From the NCBI GenBank assembly GCA_905214425.1, contig CAJMLY010000009.1, positions 1 through 64,000 on the forward strand: a stretch of 64,000 nt of DNA, in the 5' to 3' direction. This document shows positions 17,162 through 26,234 of this stretch, piece after piece (the first letter of the stretch is position 1; the number at the start of each line of letters is the position of its first letter). The translations under genes and the position numbers were made by a program. The notes under the pieces were generated by a model, which saw only the letters and a list, made by a program, of their open reading frames with translations, searched no databases and had not been told where the DNA came from. Origin of the DNA: an uncultured bacterium (GTDB taxonomy: Bacteria > Actinomycetota > Coriobacteriia > Coriobacteriales > Coriobacteriaceae).

Positions 17162-17968
17162 ATGTCCGGACACTCTAAGTGGGCCACAACCAAGCATCGT
17201 AAGGGCGCGCAGGACGCCAAGCGTTCCGCCCTCTTCTCCAAGCTGAGCCGCAACATCACCGTTGCTGCCCGTCTCGGCGGCGACCCGCTGCCCGAGAATA
17301 ACGCCAGCCTCGCCGCTGCCGTTGCCAAGGCCAAGGCTCAGTCCATGCCCAAGGACAAGATCAAGTCCGCTATCGACAAGGCCTTCGGTTCGGGTGCCGA
17401 CGCCGCTGTCTACGAGAACATCGTGTACGAGGGCTATGGTCCCGCCGGCGTTGCCGTTTACGTTGACTGCCTGACCGATAACCGCAACCGTACCGCCGCC
17501 GATGTCCGTTCCGCCTTCTCCCACGCTGGTGGCAACCTGGGCACCTCCGGCTCCGTCGCCTTCCAGTTTGAGCGCAAGGGCCAGATCGTTGTTGCCAAGG
17601 AGGTCCTGGACGAGAACGCCAAGAAGGAGACCATGATCGCCAACGGTGCTGCCGGTGACGAGGATGAGTTCATGATGGCGATCGCCGAGGCCGGTGGCGA
17701 GGACTACGAGGACGCCGGCGAGGAGTGGATCGTCTGGACCGCTGCCAACGACGTCATGGCTGTTTCCAAGGCACTCGAGGAGCAGGGCATCCAGGTCAAG
17801 GGCTCCGAGACCACCATGGTTCCGACCACCCCGACGGAGGTCTCCGGTACCGACGCCAAGAAGGTCCAGCGCCTCATCGACCGTCTCGAGGAGCTCGACG
17901 ACGTCCAGGACGTCTACAGCACCATGGATATGACCGACGAGGTCATCGCTGCCCTCGAGGAGGAGTAG
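17162..17968 (+). CDS. yebC: YebC/PmpR-family regulatory protein
   Basis: A 268-residue cytoplasmic protein of the YebC/PmpR/TACO1 family, described as transcriptional regulators and, more recently, as factors that help ribosomes through difficult proline-rich sequences. The opening MSGHSKWATTKHRKGAQDAK is the family hallmark, with ATTK in place of the common ANIK. The second motif is YEGYGPAGVAVYVDCLTDNRNRT, and the domain ends with the DDVQDVYSTMDM region. It is slightly longer than the usual 240-250 residues because of acidic insertions near residue 165. AGGAG lies before ATG 17162. It is followed by a hairpin and a terminator, so it is probably monocistronic. Confidence 0.92.
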   Translation: MSGHSKWATTKHRKGAQDAKRSALFSKLSRNITVAARLGGDPLPENNASLAAAVAKAKAQSMPKDKIKSAIDKAFGSGADAAVYENIVYEGYGPAGVAVYVDCLTDNRNRTAADVRSAFSHAGGNLGTSGSVAFQFERKGQIVVAKEVLDENAKKETMIANGAAGDEDEFMMAIAEAGGEDYEDAGEEWIVWTAANDVMAVSKALEEQGIQVKGSETTMVPTTPTEVSGTDAKKVQRLIDRLEELDDVQDVYSTMDMTDEVIAALEEE

Positions 17969-18037
17969 CGCCTGCACGGGTTAAGCCGTGCATATCTGGG
18001 CATAATGAAACGAGCATGCAAGCCTCGTGGAATAGAT

Positions 18038-18079
18038 GAGCCGGATCCGCGTGCGTACAGCACCGGACCCGGCTCTTTT
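18038..18079 (+). terminator. Rho-independent terminator
   Basis: GAGCCGG at 18038-18044 pairs with CCGGCTC at 18069-18075, extended inward by the facing ATCCG and CGGA, followed by TTTTA. It lies between yebC and the amaP operon; a smaller hairpin (17974-17991) precedes it. Confidence 0.75.
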
Positions 18080-18133
18080 ATAATGATGCGAATCGTTTTG
18101 CATTCTGTGGATCGAAACCTGAAGGGAGCACGC

Positions 18134-18679
18134 GTGCGCGTACTCAAACGAGCCTTAGCGATCGTGTATCTTGCCGCCGCCATCGTGGCGCTGGGTACGC
18201 TTGTCTGCCAGTTCTGGGGACCGTATACGTATCGCTTTATGCTGCTGTTGCGTGACACCATGCCTCGCGTCGTCGTTACGGTGTGCGCCGCCATTGTGGC
18301 ACTTGGCGTGCTTATCGGGTTTTTCCGCCTGATGTTCGCGCGTCGCGAGCCGTCCTGCGTGCATCCGGCGGGGGAGCGCAATATCGAGGTCACGCTCGCA
18401 GCGCTTTCCTCGTGCGCCCGTGCCGCGGCGGAGTGCGATGATCGCGTGATGGTCGAGCATGTCGAGGCCCGCGTCCAAGGCTCCGACGATTCGCACGTCC
18501 GATTTAAGGTCGAGGCTATCGCGCTTGACGATAAGGACGTGGCATCTCTGGCTACCGCGATGCAGCAGCGCATCGAGGAAGCTTGCGACACCATGCTCGG
18601 CACGCCGGGTACGACCACGCGCGTCCGTTTTTTGCCGTCCAAGACTACCGTCCAGACCGTGGAGGTTTCCGGTGAGTGA
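18134..18679 (+). CDS. amaP: AmaP-like alkaline-shock response membrane anchor
   Basis: A 181-residue membrane protein matching AmaP, which anchors Asp23 at the cytoplasmic membrane in Gram-positive bacteria. Two helices (about residues 7-27 and 48-70, the latter with VVVTVCAAIVALGVLIGFF) are followed by a cytoplasmic Asp23-like domain that ends in RVRFLPSKTTVQTVEV. The start is GTG 18134, with AAGGGAG upstream. A longer in-frame reading runs back through the terminator and is unlikely. Its stop overlaps the next start by eight bases, tying the three genes amaP, DUF2273 and asp23-like into one operon. Assignment rests mainly on topology and gene order. Confidence 0.75.
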   Translation: MRVLKRALAIVYLAAAIVALGTLVCQFWGPYTYRFMLLLRDTMPRVVVTVCAAIVALGVLIGFFRLMFARREPSCVHPAGERNIEVTLAALSSCARAAAECDDRVMVEHVEARVQGSDDSHVRFKVEAIALDDKDVASLATAMQQRIEEACDTMLGTPGTTTRVRFLPSKTTVQTVEVSGE

Positions 18680-19049
18680 TACCAATCAAGATAAGACCGC
18701 TCGTACGCCGCGCCTGACGATTGACCAGAGCGCCACACCGGCGAGCGAGCCTGTTGATTCCAAAGCAGAGGCAACCGAGTTACAAGACGCGGCAGCCGCG
18801 GATTTTGACGAGGCTATGGGTCTCATCAAGGGTACGGGTGCTGCCATCTGGAGCTATGCTGTGCGTCATCCCAACACCACGCTCGGCGCCGTCGCTGGCT
18901 TTATCCTCGCTGTGTTGGTACTCACGTTGGGCCTGTGGGACACGCTCGTCATTGCATTCTTCGTGCTGATCGGCGCTGTGATCGGCCAAATTCGCGACGG
19001 CGAGAACGGGATCGTCAACTTCTTCGGCCGTCTGTTTAGCGGCCGCTAA
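18672..19049 (+). CDS. DUF2273-family small membrane protein
   Basis: A 125-residue protein whose C-terminal 60 residues match DUF2273: two close helices and the ending GQIRDGENGIVNFFGRLF. The N-terminal 55 residues are polar, acidic and probably disordered. The start is GTG 18672 behind GGAGG, overlapping the amaP stop. In other Gram-positives DUF2273 genes sit with amaP and asp23, as here, and are thought to take part in the same membrane stress complex. Its exact job is unknown. Confidence 0.8.
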   Translation: MSDTNQDKTARTPRLTIDQSATPASEPVDSKAEATELQDAAAADFDEAMGLIKGTGAAIWSYAVRHPNTTLGAVAGFILAVLVLTLGLWDTLVIAFFVLIGAVIGQIRDGENGIVNFFGRLFSGR

Positions 19050-19093
19050 TATGTATTCGACTGCCGCATCCGCGGCAGGCATAAGGAGGAACC

Positions 19094-19609
19094 ATGGCTT
19101 TTAATACGAAGGTCGATGTGGCCGATACCGAGCTCGAGGCAGACGAGACCGTCACCGCCGAGGCCGAGGACGTAACGCTCGAGGATGAGGCGCTCGTCGA
19201 GGCCGAGTCCGATGTGGATGAGGATGACGAGGAAGCGGACGAGTCCGAGGACTCGCTGACCTATTCCAACGGTGTGATCGAGAAGATCGTTGCCATGGCC
19301 ACCCGCGAGGTTCCGCACGTTCTTGGCATGAAGGGCAACCTCATGCACTTTGTGCAGGAGCAGTTTGGTGCCGAGAATCTGACCAAGGGCGTGACGGTCG
19401 AGGTCACCGACGATAATCGCGTGGTTGTCAACATCTCCGTCATTATCGAGTACGGCGCCTATGCGCCCGCGATATTCGACGATGTCAAGGCGCGCGTCAC
19501 CGAGCGTCTGGCAGCGATGACCGGCCTTGAGGTGGCGGGCGTCAACCTGCGCATCGAGGACGTCATCACCCCCGAGGAGTACGAGCACCGCACCAGCCAG
19601 CACGAATAA
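19094..19609 (+). CDS. Asp23/Gls24-family envelope stress protein
   Basis: A 171-residue soluble protein. Residues 1-58 are strongly acidic and low-complexity. The Asp23 domain starts at YSNGVIEKIVAMATREVPHVLGMKG and continues to VNLRIEDVITPEEY. In Staphylococcus, Asp23 forms a membrane-attached network through AmaP and is linked to cell-wall stress; the three-gene order here supports the same role. AAGGAGG lies just before ATG 19094. The acidic N-terminal tail is longer than in most family members and is unusual. A GGGACAGG-loop hairpin starts directly at the stop and a true terminator follows at 19661. Confidence 0.88.
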   Translation: MAFNTKVDVADTELEADETVTAEAEDVTLEDEALVEAESDVDEDDEEADESEDSLTYSNGVIEKIVAMATREVPHVLGMKGNLMHFVQEQFGAENLTKGVTVEVTDDNRVVVNISVIIEYGAYAPAIFDDVKARVTERLAAMTGLEVAGVNLRIEDVITPEEYEHRTSQHE

Positions 19610-19650
19610 CCTTCCAAAAAGGGACAGGTTTGTTTTGGCAGGTTTTATCT
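19610..19650. repeat. GGGACAGG-loop hairpin with tail
   Basis: CCTTCCAAAA (19610-19619) pairs with TTTTGGCAGG (19633-19642) with one mismatch, around a GGGACAGG loop. The tail AGGTTTTATCTGC is shared with the copy at 45818. It starts on the base after the asp23-like stop. Confidence 0.75.
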
Positions 19651-19660
19651 GCGAAAACGT

Positions 19661-19706
19661 TAAACGGCCGACCGCGCAAGCAAAAGCGTGGCCGGCCGTT
19701 TTTTGT
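19661..19706 (+). terminator. Rho-independent terminator of the amaP operon
   Basis: AAACGGCCG (19662-19670) pairs with CGGCCGTTT (19693-19701), with a run of six Ts from 19699. Confidence 0.85.
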
Positions 19707-19817
19707 ATGCCCCCCGATGTAGGCATACCGCTCGTCTAACTAGGGGTTGCAATCGTCGCGTTCCGCGTTACCCTAATGGGCGCATTGTTTCCAAATCGTT
19801 AACGAGGAGTTGCCGTA

Positions 19818-20840
19818 ATGGCCGACGAGCACGAAACAGAAAGCAAGGCATGGGCGATTGAGGCCGCTGCGGCAGAGGCGGCATCGCGTGCTGCCGAGGA
19901 GGTGCATCGTCCTCCCGTGGTGCCGATGGAGCGCGTGGTTGATCGCACCGATATCGAGCGCGGCGAGCGTGCCGGTCAAAAGCGCAGCCAGGAGCCGGGC
20001 TTCCCGCGCTTTTTTGCCGAGCTCAATCTGGGCCTGATTCTTACGGCCTTTGCCATCGTTGCGTTTAAAACCCCTAATCACTTTGCTTTTGGCGGCACCT
20101 CGGGCGTGTCGGTCATTCTGTCCACGCTGTTCCCGACTCTGCCCGTCGGCGTCTTTATGTGGATTATCAACGCGGTTCTCGTCGTTTTGGGCTTTATCTT
20201 TTTGGAGCGCAAGGCAATCCTGTGGAGTGTCTTCGCCTCGTTTGCGCTGTCCGCCTATGTTTCGCTGTTTGAGCTCTTTATTCCGACCGATGTCTCGATG
20301 ACGGGCGATATGTGGCTCGACCTGTGCTTTGCCGTCATCTTGCCGGCGCTCGGCAGCGCTATTGTCTTTGACATCGGCGCCTCGACGGGTGGCACGGACA
20401 TTCTTGCCATGATCCTCAAGCGCCGCACGACGCTCGAGATTGGCCGTGCCCTGCTGCTGGTCGATATCGGCATCGTGACCATCGCGGCCTTTTTGTATGG
20501 CCCGCGTGTCGGTCTGTATTGCGTGCTCGGCCTGTTTGCCAAGACGCTTGTGGTCGACAAAGCCATTGAGAGCATTCACCTGCGCAAAGTCTGCACGGTC
20601 ATTTGTTCCGAGCCCCTTAAGGTCGAGGAGTTTATCGTCAAGCATCTCAACCGCACGGCGACCATCAGCCGCGGCTACGGTGCCTTCTCGGGCAAGTGCG
20701 TGACGGTGATTATGAGCGTGCTGAGCCGTCGCGAGGCCGTGCAGCTGCGCCGTTATGCGCGCGAGGTCGATCCGGGTGCCTTTATCACGATTGTCGACAG
20801 CTCCGAGATCGTCGGCAAGGGTTTCCGCGGAACGAACTAG
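19818..20840 (+). CDS. YitT-family membrane protein with DUF2179 domain
   Basis: A 340-residue protein. After a polar 65-residue N-terminus come five or six hydrophobic helices of the YitT type, with FAFGGTSGVSVILSTLFP and the conserved FDIGASTGGTDILAMILKR. The last 80 residues are the cytoplasmic DUF2179 domain (VCTVICSEPLKVEEFIVK ... SGKCVTVIMSVLSRREA). The function of the family is unknown; a membrane transporter or sensor is often suggested. ATG 19818 follows ACGAGGAG. It is flanked by the amaP operon terminator and an independent zinc-ribbon gene, so it is probably transcribed alone. The longer N-terminus is unlike typical 280-residue homologues. Confidence 0.85.
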   Translation: MADEHETESKAWAIEAAAAEAASRAAEEVHRPPVVPMERVVDRTDIERGERAGQKRSQEPGFPRFFAELNLGLILTAFAIVAFKTPNHFAFGGTSGVSVILSTLFPTLPVGVFMWIINAVLVVLGFIFLERKAILWSVFASFALSAYVSLFELFIPTDVSMTGDMWLDLCFAVILPALGSAIVFDIGASTGGTDILAMILKRRTTLEIGRALLLVDIGIVTIAAFLYGPRVGLYCVLGLFAKTLVVDKAIESIHLRKVCTVICSEPLKVEEFIVKHLNRTATISRGYGAFSGKCVTVIMSVLSRREAVQLRRYAREVDPGAFITIVDSSEIVGKGFRGTN

Positions 20841-20989
20841 CACAGACGTATTCAACGAACTGCCTGCTGGCGCCGTGTACCTTGCAAATCGGTCGTCTTT
20901 GAGTATTTGACCCCACATTGGGCAATAATGATGCTAAAGACATCGTTTGCGATCCAAGTGATTCGTTCAAGATACGAAGGGATGATTTT

Positions 20990-22261
20990 ATGTTCTGCTC
21001 GCAGTGTGGCGCCCCCATGGGCGATAACGACAAGTTCTGCGGCGTGTGTGGTGCTCCTAATGCCGGTGCCGCTGGCCCCGCTCCCGAGGGACAGCCCCAG
21101 CCCCAGCAGTTTGTTCCGCAACCGCCCGTGGCGAATGCGCCAAAGGGCTGTGTGGCTCAGGCGTTCCAAGATATGACCAAGACTCCGGGCGTGCTTCAGC
21201 GTGTATGTCAAATCGCGTTTTTGCCGGCGCTGATTTGCGTTGTGTCGGTGCTCGTGTTGTTTATTCCCGTTATTGGTGGCATTGCGGCTGCCATCGGCTT
21301 TTTGGCAGCTTGCATTGCGAGCGTGTGCGGTTCGGGCTTTGGCATCGAGTGGGGCCGTGATCTTTCGCTCAAGGTCGATGACGGCATGGACCGTCCACTC
21401 ATGCGTTCCGCGTCGTTTGGTCTCGGAGTCTTTTCGAGCGTTATTTCGGTCGTGCTCGAGGTTATCGCTGCCATTCCCGTTATCGGTGTAGTGCTTTCGC
21501 TGGTGGAGGGCGTGGTAATTGGCGCCGCGGGCTCGTATTCTTATTACGGCTCTTATGCGCTCGAGGCTGCGCTGTTCGGTTCGCTCGGCCTGCTTGTCCT
21601 GGCGCTAATTGCCTCGGCGATTCTGGGTGTCTTCTTTAAGATGTTCGCCGACATCGCCGTGATGCACTTTGCGGTGACCGGTCGCGTCGAGAGCGCGTTT
21701 TCGCTCGATAAGGTCTGGGCGGCGTTTAAGCACAACAAGACCAAGCTGTTCTGCGCTTCGTTCCTTCCCGAGTTTTTGACGGGCCTGGTCGCCAACGTTG
21801 TCACATGGATCTTGACGGTCGTCTTTGGCGCCATTGCCTCTGTCGGTATGTATAGCTACTACTATCGTCCTACGGGTATTGAGGCAATTGTTACCGGCGG
21901 TGGCGTCACGCTCGCGCTGTTCTTGGTGCTGGTCGCTTTCGTCACCGTATTTCTTACGGTCTTTGGCAAGATGCTCAAGCACCGTGCCGTTGGCTATTGG
22001 GTTGCACGCTATGCAAGCGAATGGGCCGATGAGGATAAGGACGACGTCCTGACTTTTGTGTTGCCCTTCGAGAAGAAGACCGCTCCTTCGGGTTACGGTG
22101 CTCCGGATGTCGCACCCGCGCCCGCGCCTGCACCCGAGCCCGCGCCTGCACCCGAGCCCGCGCCCGAGTCTGAGACGGCATCTGAGCCTGAGCCTGAGCC
22201 GGCACCTGCACCTGAGTCGGCGTCCGAGCCAAGCTCCGACGAGGAGCCTCAGGACGAGTAG
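20990..22261 (+). CDS. Zinc-ribbon membrane protein, DUF4013-like
   Basis: A 423-residue protein with three parts. Residues 1-20 form a zinc ribbon (MFCSQCGAPMGDNDKFCGVC, two CxxC pairs). A Pro/Gln linker leads to about seven helices (about 70-360) with GFGIEWGRDLSLKVDDGM and PLMRSASFGLGVF, resembling DUF4013. A cytoplasmic tail of about 45 residues is a degenerate Pro-Ala-Glu repeat (units such as APAPEP). The start is ATG 20990, with GAAGGGA upstream; a longer reading lacks a site. Function is unknown; such ribbon-headed membrane proteins are common in gut actinobacteria. The acidic repeat tail may vary in length between strains because its DNA is repetitive. Confidence 0.75.
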   Translation: MFCSQCGAPMGDNDKFCGVCGAPNAGAAGPAPEGQPQPQQFVPQPPVANAPKGCVAQAFQDMTKTPGVLQRVCQIAFLPALICVVSVLVLFIPVIGGIAAAIGFLAACIASVCGSGFGIEWGRDLSLKVDDGMDRPLMRSASFGLGVFSSVISVVLEVIAAIPVIGVVLSLVEGVVIGAAGSYSYYGSYALEAALFGSLGLLVLALIASAILGVFFKMFADIAVMHFAVTGRVESAFSLDKVWAAFKHNKTKLFCASFLPEFLTGLVANVVTWILTVVFGAIASVGMYSYYYRPTGIEAIVTGGGVTLALFLVLVAFVTVFLTVFGKMLKHRAVGYWVARYASEWADEDKDDVLTFVLPFEKKTAPSGYGAPDVAPAPAPAPEPAPAPEPAPESETASEPEPEPAPAPESASEPSSDEEPQDE

Positions 22262-22319
22262 CCACGCCGCCTGCTATTTGGGGACGGGCTAGAAATGGTA
22301 GAAATAGCGCTTGAAGAAT

Positions 22320-22357
22320 GAGCGGGGGCGGACGTTTCGATACGTCCGCCCCCGCTC
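22320..22357. terminator. Bidirectional terminator between convergent genes
   Basis: A 15-bp perfect stem pairs 22320-22334 with 22343-22357 around TTTCGATA. It lies between the zinc-ribbon gene (+) and the M20 hydrolase (-). T-richness is modest on both sides. Confidence 0.7.
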
Positions 22358-22392
22358 TGCTTTAGCCAGGCTGTTATGAATGGGTGTGACGA

Positions 22393-23856
22393 CTACTCGT
22401 CGTGCTTCTCCTCGCGGCGTGCAGCAGCGCGTGCGTCGTGGATGCCCTTGATCGCGGCATGGCGAGCCGTTCGGGCATCATGGATGGCGTCGCGAGCCTC
22501 GGCGGTCGTCGCCTTGGCAGAGCGCAACTTGGCGGCCAGATCGGGGTTGGTTTCGGCGACCGCGGTAATCGCGGGGCCGTCGAGCTCCTCTTGCGTGGGC
22601 TCGGCCAAAAAGTCTATAGCATACTGGGCGGCCACCATGGAGCCCTTTGCCAGTACGGTCTCGTCAATCTTGTAAAAGCAGGAATGCTGGGCGTACGTGG
22701 CGCCAATCTTGGGGTTGCGCGTACCTACAAAGGCGAGCACGCCCGGTACGCGGCGCAGGTACTCCGAAAAATCCTCGCCCGAAAGCGTGCCACGGTAATG
22801 GCCTTGACCGGTGGGGCCCAAGCACTTGATTACGGCCTGACGGCAGCGCTCGCTCGAGGCGGCGTCGTTTTCGACCTTGTAGTTGGCGATGGTGTAGTCG
22901 GTGAGCTCTGCCTCGGCGCCCAAGGCGGCCGCGGTATGCTCCACGATGCGGCGCATAAGCTCCGGCATTTCCTCGTGGGTCGAATCTCCGTAGGTGCGCA
23001 CCGTGCCGGCGAGGTAGGCCGTGCCGGCGATAACGTTGCGCGCGGTGCCGCCGTGCAGCTCGCCGACGGTGATGACAGCCGGCTCATAGGGGCTGATCTC
23101 GCGCGAAACGATGGTCTGCAGGGCGTTGACGATCTCGGCGGCAACCATAACGGCGTCGTGGCCGCGCTGGGGCATGGCGCCGTGGCATGAGGTGCCGCGG
23201 ACGTCGATGCGGAACCAGTCGGTATTGGCCATGCGCGGTCCGGGCTCGCAGCTCACGGTGCCGGCGTCGACCTCACTCCAGATGTGCGCGGCGTAGGCGC
23301 CATCGACGCCGTCGAGCACACCCGTGCCGATCATGAGCTTGGCGCCCTGGCCGTTTTCCTCGCTGGGCTGGAAGACGATGCGGACTTCGCCGTGGATGTC
23401 GTCGGTCATATGGCGCAGAATCTGCAGCGTGCCGAGCATCATGGCGATATGGCAGTCGTGGCCGCAGGCGTGCATGCAGCCCTCGTTGACGCTGGCGAAC
23501 TCCTCGCCGGTCTGCTCGGTGACGGGCAGGGCGTCGATGTCGGCGCGCAGCAGGATGCGGCGGCGTGGCGTGCCGTCCTCGCGATAGGCATCCGACGCGG
23601 TACCGCGAAGCGTTGCCACCAAGCCGGTCTTGAGCGGACGCTCGTAGGGGATATTCATGGCGTCGAGCTGGTTGGCGATGTCAGAAGTCGTGCGCTCCTC
23701 GGCAAGGCTCAGCTCCGGGTGCTTATGGAAGTGCCGGCGCTGCTTGATGATATAGGGTTCAAACTCGGTAGCGATATCTTTGATGGCTGCGGTGACGTCG
23801 TCAGCCGCGCGAGCCTCGGTCGCCGCCATAATCTGCTGTGCCTTGGTCTTCGTCAT
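22393..23856 (-). CDS. M20-family amidohydrolase (hippurate/N-acyl-amino-acid hydrolase-like)
   Basis: A metal-dependent amidohydrolase of 487 residues that would cleave N-acyl amino acids or similar amides. Motifs in order are HFHKHPELSLAEERT, the metal site HACGHDCHIAMMLG, YAAHIWSEVDAGTVS, the dimerisation-domain RGTSCHGAMPQRGHDAV and HGGTARNVIAGTAYL. These match the M20D/IAA-hydrolase group. About 60 C-terminal residues beyond the catalytic fold are Ala/Arg/Glu-rich and helical, an unusual tail. The start is ATG 23856 behind AAGGAG. The frame stays open far upstream, but that stretch overlaps the divergent gene and has no M20 similarity. It is transcribed divergently from the amidohydrolase at 24025. 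Confidence 0.88.
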   Translation of the reverse strand: MTKTKAQQIMAATEARAADDVTAAIKDIATEFEPYIIKQRRHFHKHPELSLAEERTTSDIANQLDAMNIPYERPLKTGLVATLRGTASDAYREDGTPRRRILLRADIDALPVTEQTGEEFASVNEGCMHACGHDCHIAMMLGTLQILRHMTDDIHGEVRIVFQPSEENGQGAKLMIGTGVLDGVDGAYAAHIWSEVDAGTVSCEPGPRMANTDWFRIDVRGTSCHGAMPQRGHDAVMVAAEIVNALQTIVSREISPYEPAVITVGELHGGTARNVIAGTAYLAGTVRTYGDSTHEEMPELMRRIVEHTAAALGAEAELTDYTIANYKVENDAASSERCRQAVIKCLGPTGQGHYRGTLSGEDFSEYLRRVPGVLAFVGTRNPKIGATYAQHSCFYKIDETVLAKGSMVAAQYAIDFLAEPTQEELDGPAITAVAETNPDLAAKLRSAKATTAEARDAIHDARTARHAAIKGIHDARAAARREEKHDE

Positions 23857-24024
23857 GGTCGATTTGCTCCTTGCTGGGTTGATCGCAAAATCGTACAGGC
23901 TCTCTCCAGTATGCCACCTGCCGCTAGGGCTGGTAAAGTTGCCGTTTGCCGCTTGGGGTTTTGTTACAAGGGCGGGGGAGTACACTCGGGGGTGTTGAAT
24001 TTCCTGCCAGAGATGGGGATGCCC

Positions 24025-25662
24025 ATGCAACATATCGATCGGATTATCCGCTCCAAGAACGTCTTTACCGCGCAAGACGGCATCGATACCGCCCGCGAGC
24101 TGGCGATTGCCATCGCAGGCGACCGTATCGTCGCAGTCGGTGCGCCCGATGACGTGATCGCCGCCGTTCCCGCCGCCACGTCGGTTATCGACTACGGCGA
24201 GCAGTTTGTCTGCCCCGGTTTCCATGACGCTCATCTGCATTTCTTCCATACCTCGGTCGGTTCCTCGCCGTACATGCTCATGGATATGGGCACGTCCGAG
24301 GCTGCGCTGGTGCAGCACGCGCTCGAGTTTTCCAAGGACCTGCCCGATGACGCTTGGGTTGTGACGCAGGGCTGGCGCGACTACCGTTGGGACCCGCCCG
24401 AGCATCCTACCAAGGCGTCGCTCGATGCGGCATTCCCCGATCGTCCCTGCGTTATGTATGCGGGCGACGGGCATACGCTTTGGCTCAACAGCCGCGCACT
24501 CGAGGCGCTCGGCGTCACACGCGACAGCGAGCCGCCAGCGGGCGGCAGCTACGACAAGGATGCAAACGGCGAGCTCACGGGCATTGCTCACGAGGCGGCT
24601 GCCATGCAGCTGCTACCGCGCTGCCTTGAGTGGCTGGGCGAGGATCGCATCGCAAGCGCTTACGCCGATCAAATGAGGCGGATGGCCGAGCAGGGCATCA
24701 CCTCGATATGCGATATGTCGCTCATGCCCATGCCGGGCTGCGACTTTATCCGCGACGATGTCTACGACAAACTGCAGGCAGCCGGCAAGCTGGGCATCCG
24801 CGCCCATCTGTTCCCCACGCTGCTGGATGACCAATCGCGCTTGGAAGAGCTACAGACCCGCTACGTGAACAACGCGCTGCTCTCGGCGCCGGGCTTTAAG
24901 CAGTTCTTCGACGGCGTGTCGAGCGAGCATACCGCATATCTCACTGATCCCTATACCAACTCGCGCTTCCCGGGCGACCAGGGCCGTCTGACGGTTCCCG
25001 TCGAGCGCATGCGCAAGCTGGTTCTGGCGGCAGCCGAGCGCGGCCATACCGTGCGCATCCACGTTATCGGCGACGGCGCCATCCATGCCGCGCTGGATAT
25101 CTTCGAGGAAGCGGCCGACCTGTACGGCCTGCCCCAGCACGGTCATAACACGCTCGAGCATCTGGAGAACCTCTTGCCCGAGGACATCGACCGCCTGCGC
25201 AAGCTCGACGTGGTTGCCTCGAGCCAGCCCTGTCACATTACACTCGACCCGGGCGGCCCCGAGCGCGATCTGGGCCTGGAACGCAGCCGCATCATGTGGC
25301 CGTTTGCGACCTATAAGCAGCGCGGCATTCGCCAAGCCTTCGGTACCGACAGCCCTATTACGCCTGTTACCAGCATGAATGTGCTCTACACGGCTATCAC
25401 GCGCCAGGACCCCCGCAGCCACTGGCCCGAGGGCGGCTGGTTGCCGAGCGAGCGCATCGATGCAGCAACGGCCCTGCGCAACTACACCCTGGGCAGCGCC
25501 TATGCAGCGGGCGACGAACGAAACCTCGGCAGCTTGGAGCCCGGCAAGTATGCCGACCTGGTAGCCCTGGACCAAAACCCGCTCACTGTCGATCCACAAG
25601 AGCTCCAGGCTACCAAGGTTCAGGCCACCTACCTGGCAGGTAACTTAATCTACGAGCGCTGA
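24025..25662 (+). CDS. Amidohydrolase-family protein (YtcJ-like)
   Basis: A 545-residue metal-dependent hydrolase of the amidohydrolase_3/YtcJ type. The first beta-sandwich part has IIRSKNVFTAQDGIDTARELA, then the metal motif PGFHDAHLHFF. VRIHVIGDGAIHAALDIFEEA is the second metal region, and FGTDSPITPVTSMNVLYTAITR the third, with SLEPGKYADLVALDQNP closing the fold. Substrate is unknown; relatives act on amides or carbamates. The start is uncertain among in-frame ATGs at 24013, 24019 and 24025. The last is preferred because GGGGA precedes it. It is divergent from the M20 hydrolase, so a shared control region at 23857-24012 is possible. Confidence 0.85.
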   Translation: MQHIDRIIRSKNVFTAQDGIDTARELAIAIAGDRIVAVGAPDDVIAAVPAATSVIDYGEQFVCPGFHDAHLHFFHTSVGSSPYMLMDMGTSEAALVQHALEFSKDLPDDAWVVTQGWRDYRWDPPEHPTKASLDAAFPDRPCVMYAGDGHTLWLNSRALEALGVTRDSEPPAGGSYDKDANGELTGIAHEAAAMQLLPRCLEWLGEDRIASAYADQMRRMAEQGITSICDMSLMPMPGCDFIRDDVYDKLQAAGKLGIRAHLFPTLLDDQSRLEELQTRYVNNALLSAPGFKQFFDGVSSEHTAYLTDPYTNSRFPGDQGRLTVPVERMRKLVLAAAERGHTVRIHVIGDGAIHAALDIFEEAADLYGLPQHGHNTLEHLENLLPEDIDRLRKLDVVASSQPCHITLDPGGPERDLGLERSRIMWPFATYKQRGIRQAFGTDSPITPVTSMNVLYTAITRQDPRSHWPEGGWLPSERIDAATALRNYTLGSAYAAGDERNLGSLEPGKYADLVALDQNPLTVDPQELQATKVQATYLAGNLIYER

Positions 25663-25932
25663 TGCTCATACCGTACCGTTAAAGGCGGCTCGTGCGGCTT
25701 GTTTTGGGACGGTGCTCGAGCCGCGTTTGCGTTTCGGTGGGGATCCGCCATGAGCGTCCCCGCTCTGTTGGATTTGGGCGCGGGGTTGAGGTGCTGCTGC
25801 CCCGCGCATCCAATTTGGACATCAGCAATGCGGTCTCTTGGTGTTTTGCATACTTTCCATTGCAGATTGCATAAATAGACTGGGATGTACTTTCTGGCCC
25901 TTATGTACCCCCGCCTGGGCCGTGCAAAAAAC

Positions 25933-26144
25933 GGAGTATTCAGCACCGCAAGTTCCGCCGGTGCCGCTGCGGCTGAGTAACGTTGCGGAGATTGACGTCA
26001 TTTTGGGCTCCGGTACGGCGCGAAGTACGCCCATTTGTCCCAACGGGGTCTGCCCACCGATCAAAACCGCCCGCTGAAGGCGTCCTTGGGACCAATAAGG
26101 TATGTCCGGCGCGTATGCAGCCGTCCTGGCCTGCTGAATACTCC
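25933..26144. repeat. Widely spaced 13-bp inverted repeat
   Basis: GGAGTATTCAGCA (25933-25945) is the exact complement of TGCTGAATACTCC (26132-26144). The 186 bases between show only patchy self-complementarity. It may be the ends of a small degraded insertion element; no coding remnant is seen inside. Confidence 0.5.
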
Positions 26145-26234
26145 CAAAAATGCACGGTGCTCCCCAGGGGACCCGTGCGCGCAACGAAAACCATGCCCAT
26201 GTCGCTATCCGCATCGCCATTTTGCTGCACTAAC

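Noticed and set aside
23857..24591. A 245-residue N-terminal extension of the M20 hydrolase
   Set aside because: It overlaps the divergent amidohydrolase gene, has no M20 similarity, and AAGGAG places the start at 23856.
25663..26230. Small open frames in the gene-free region before groES
   Set aside because: None has a ribosome site or recognisable protein pattern, and they overlap one another on both strands.
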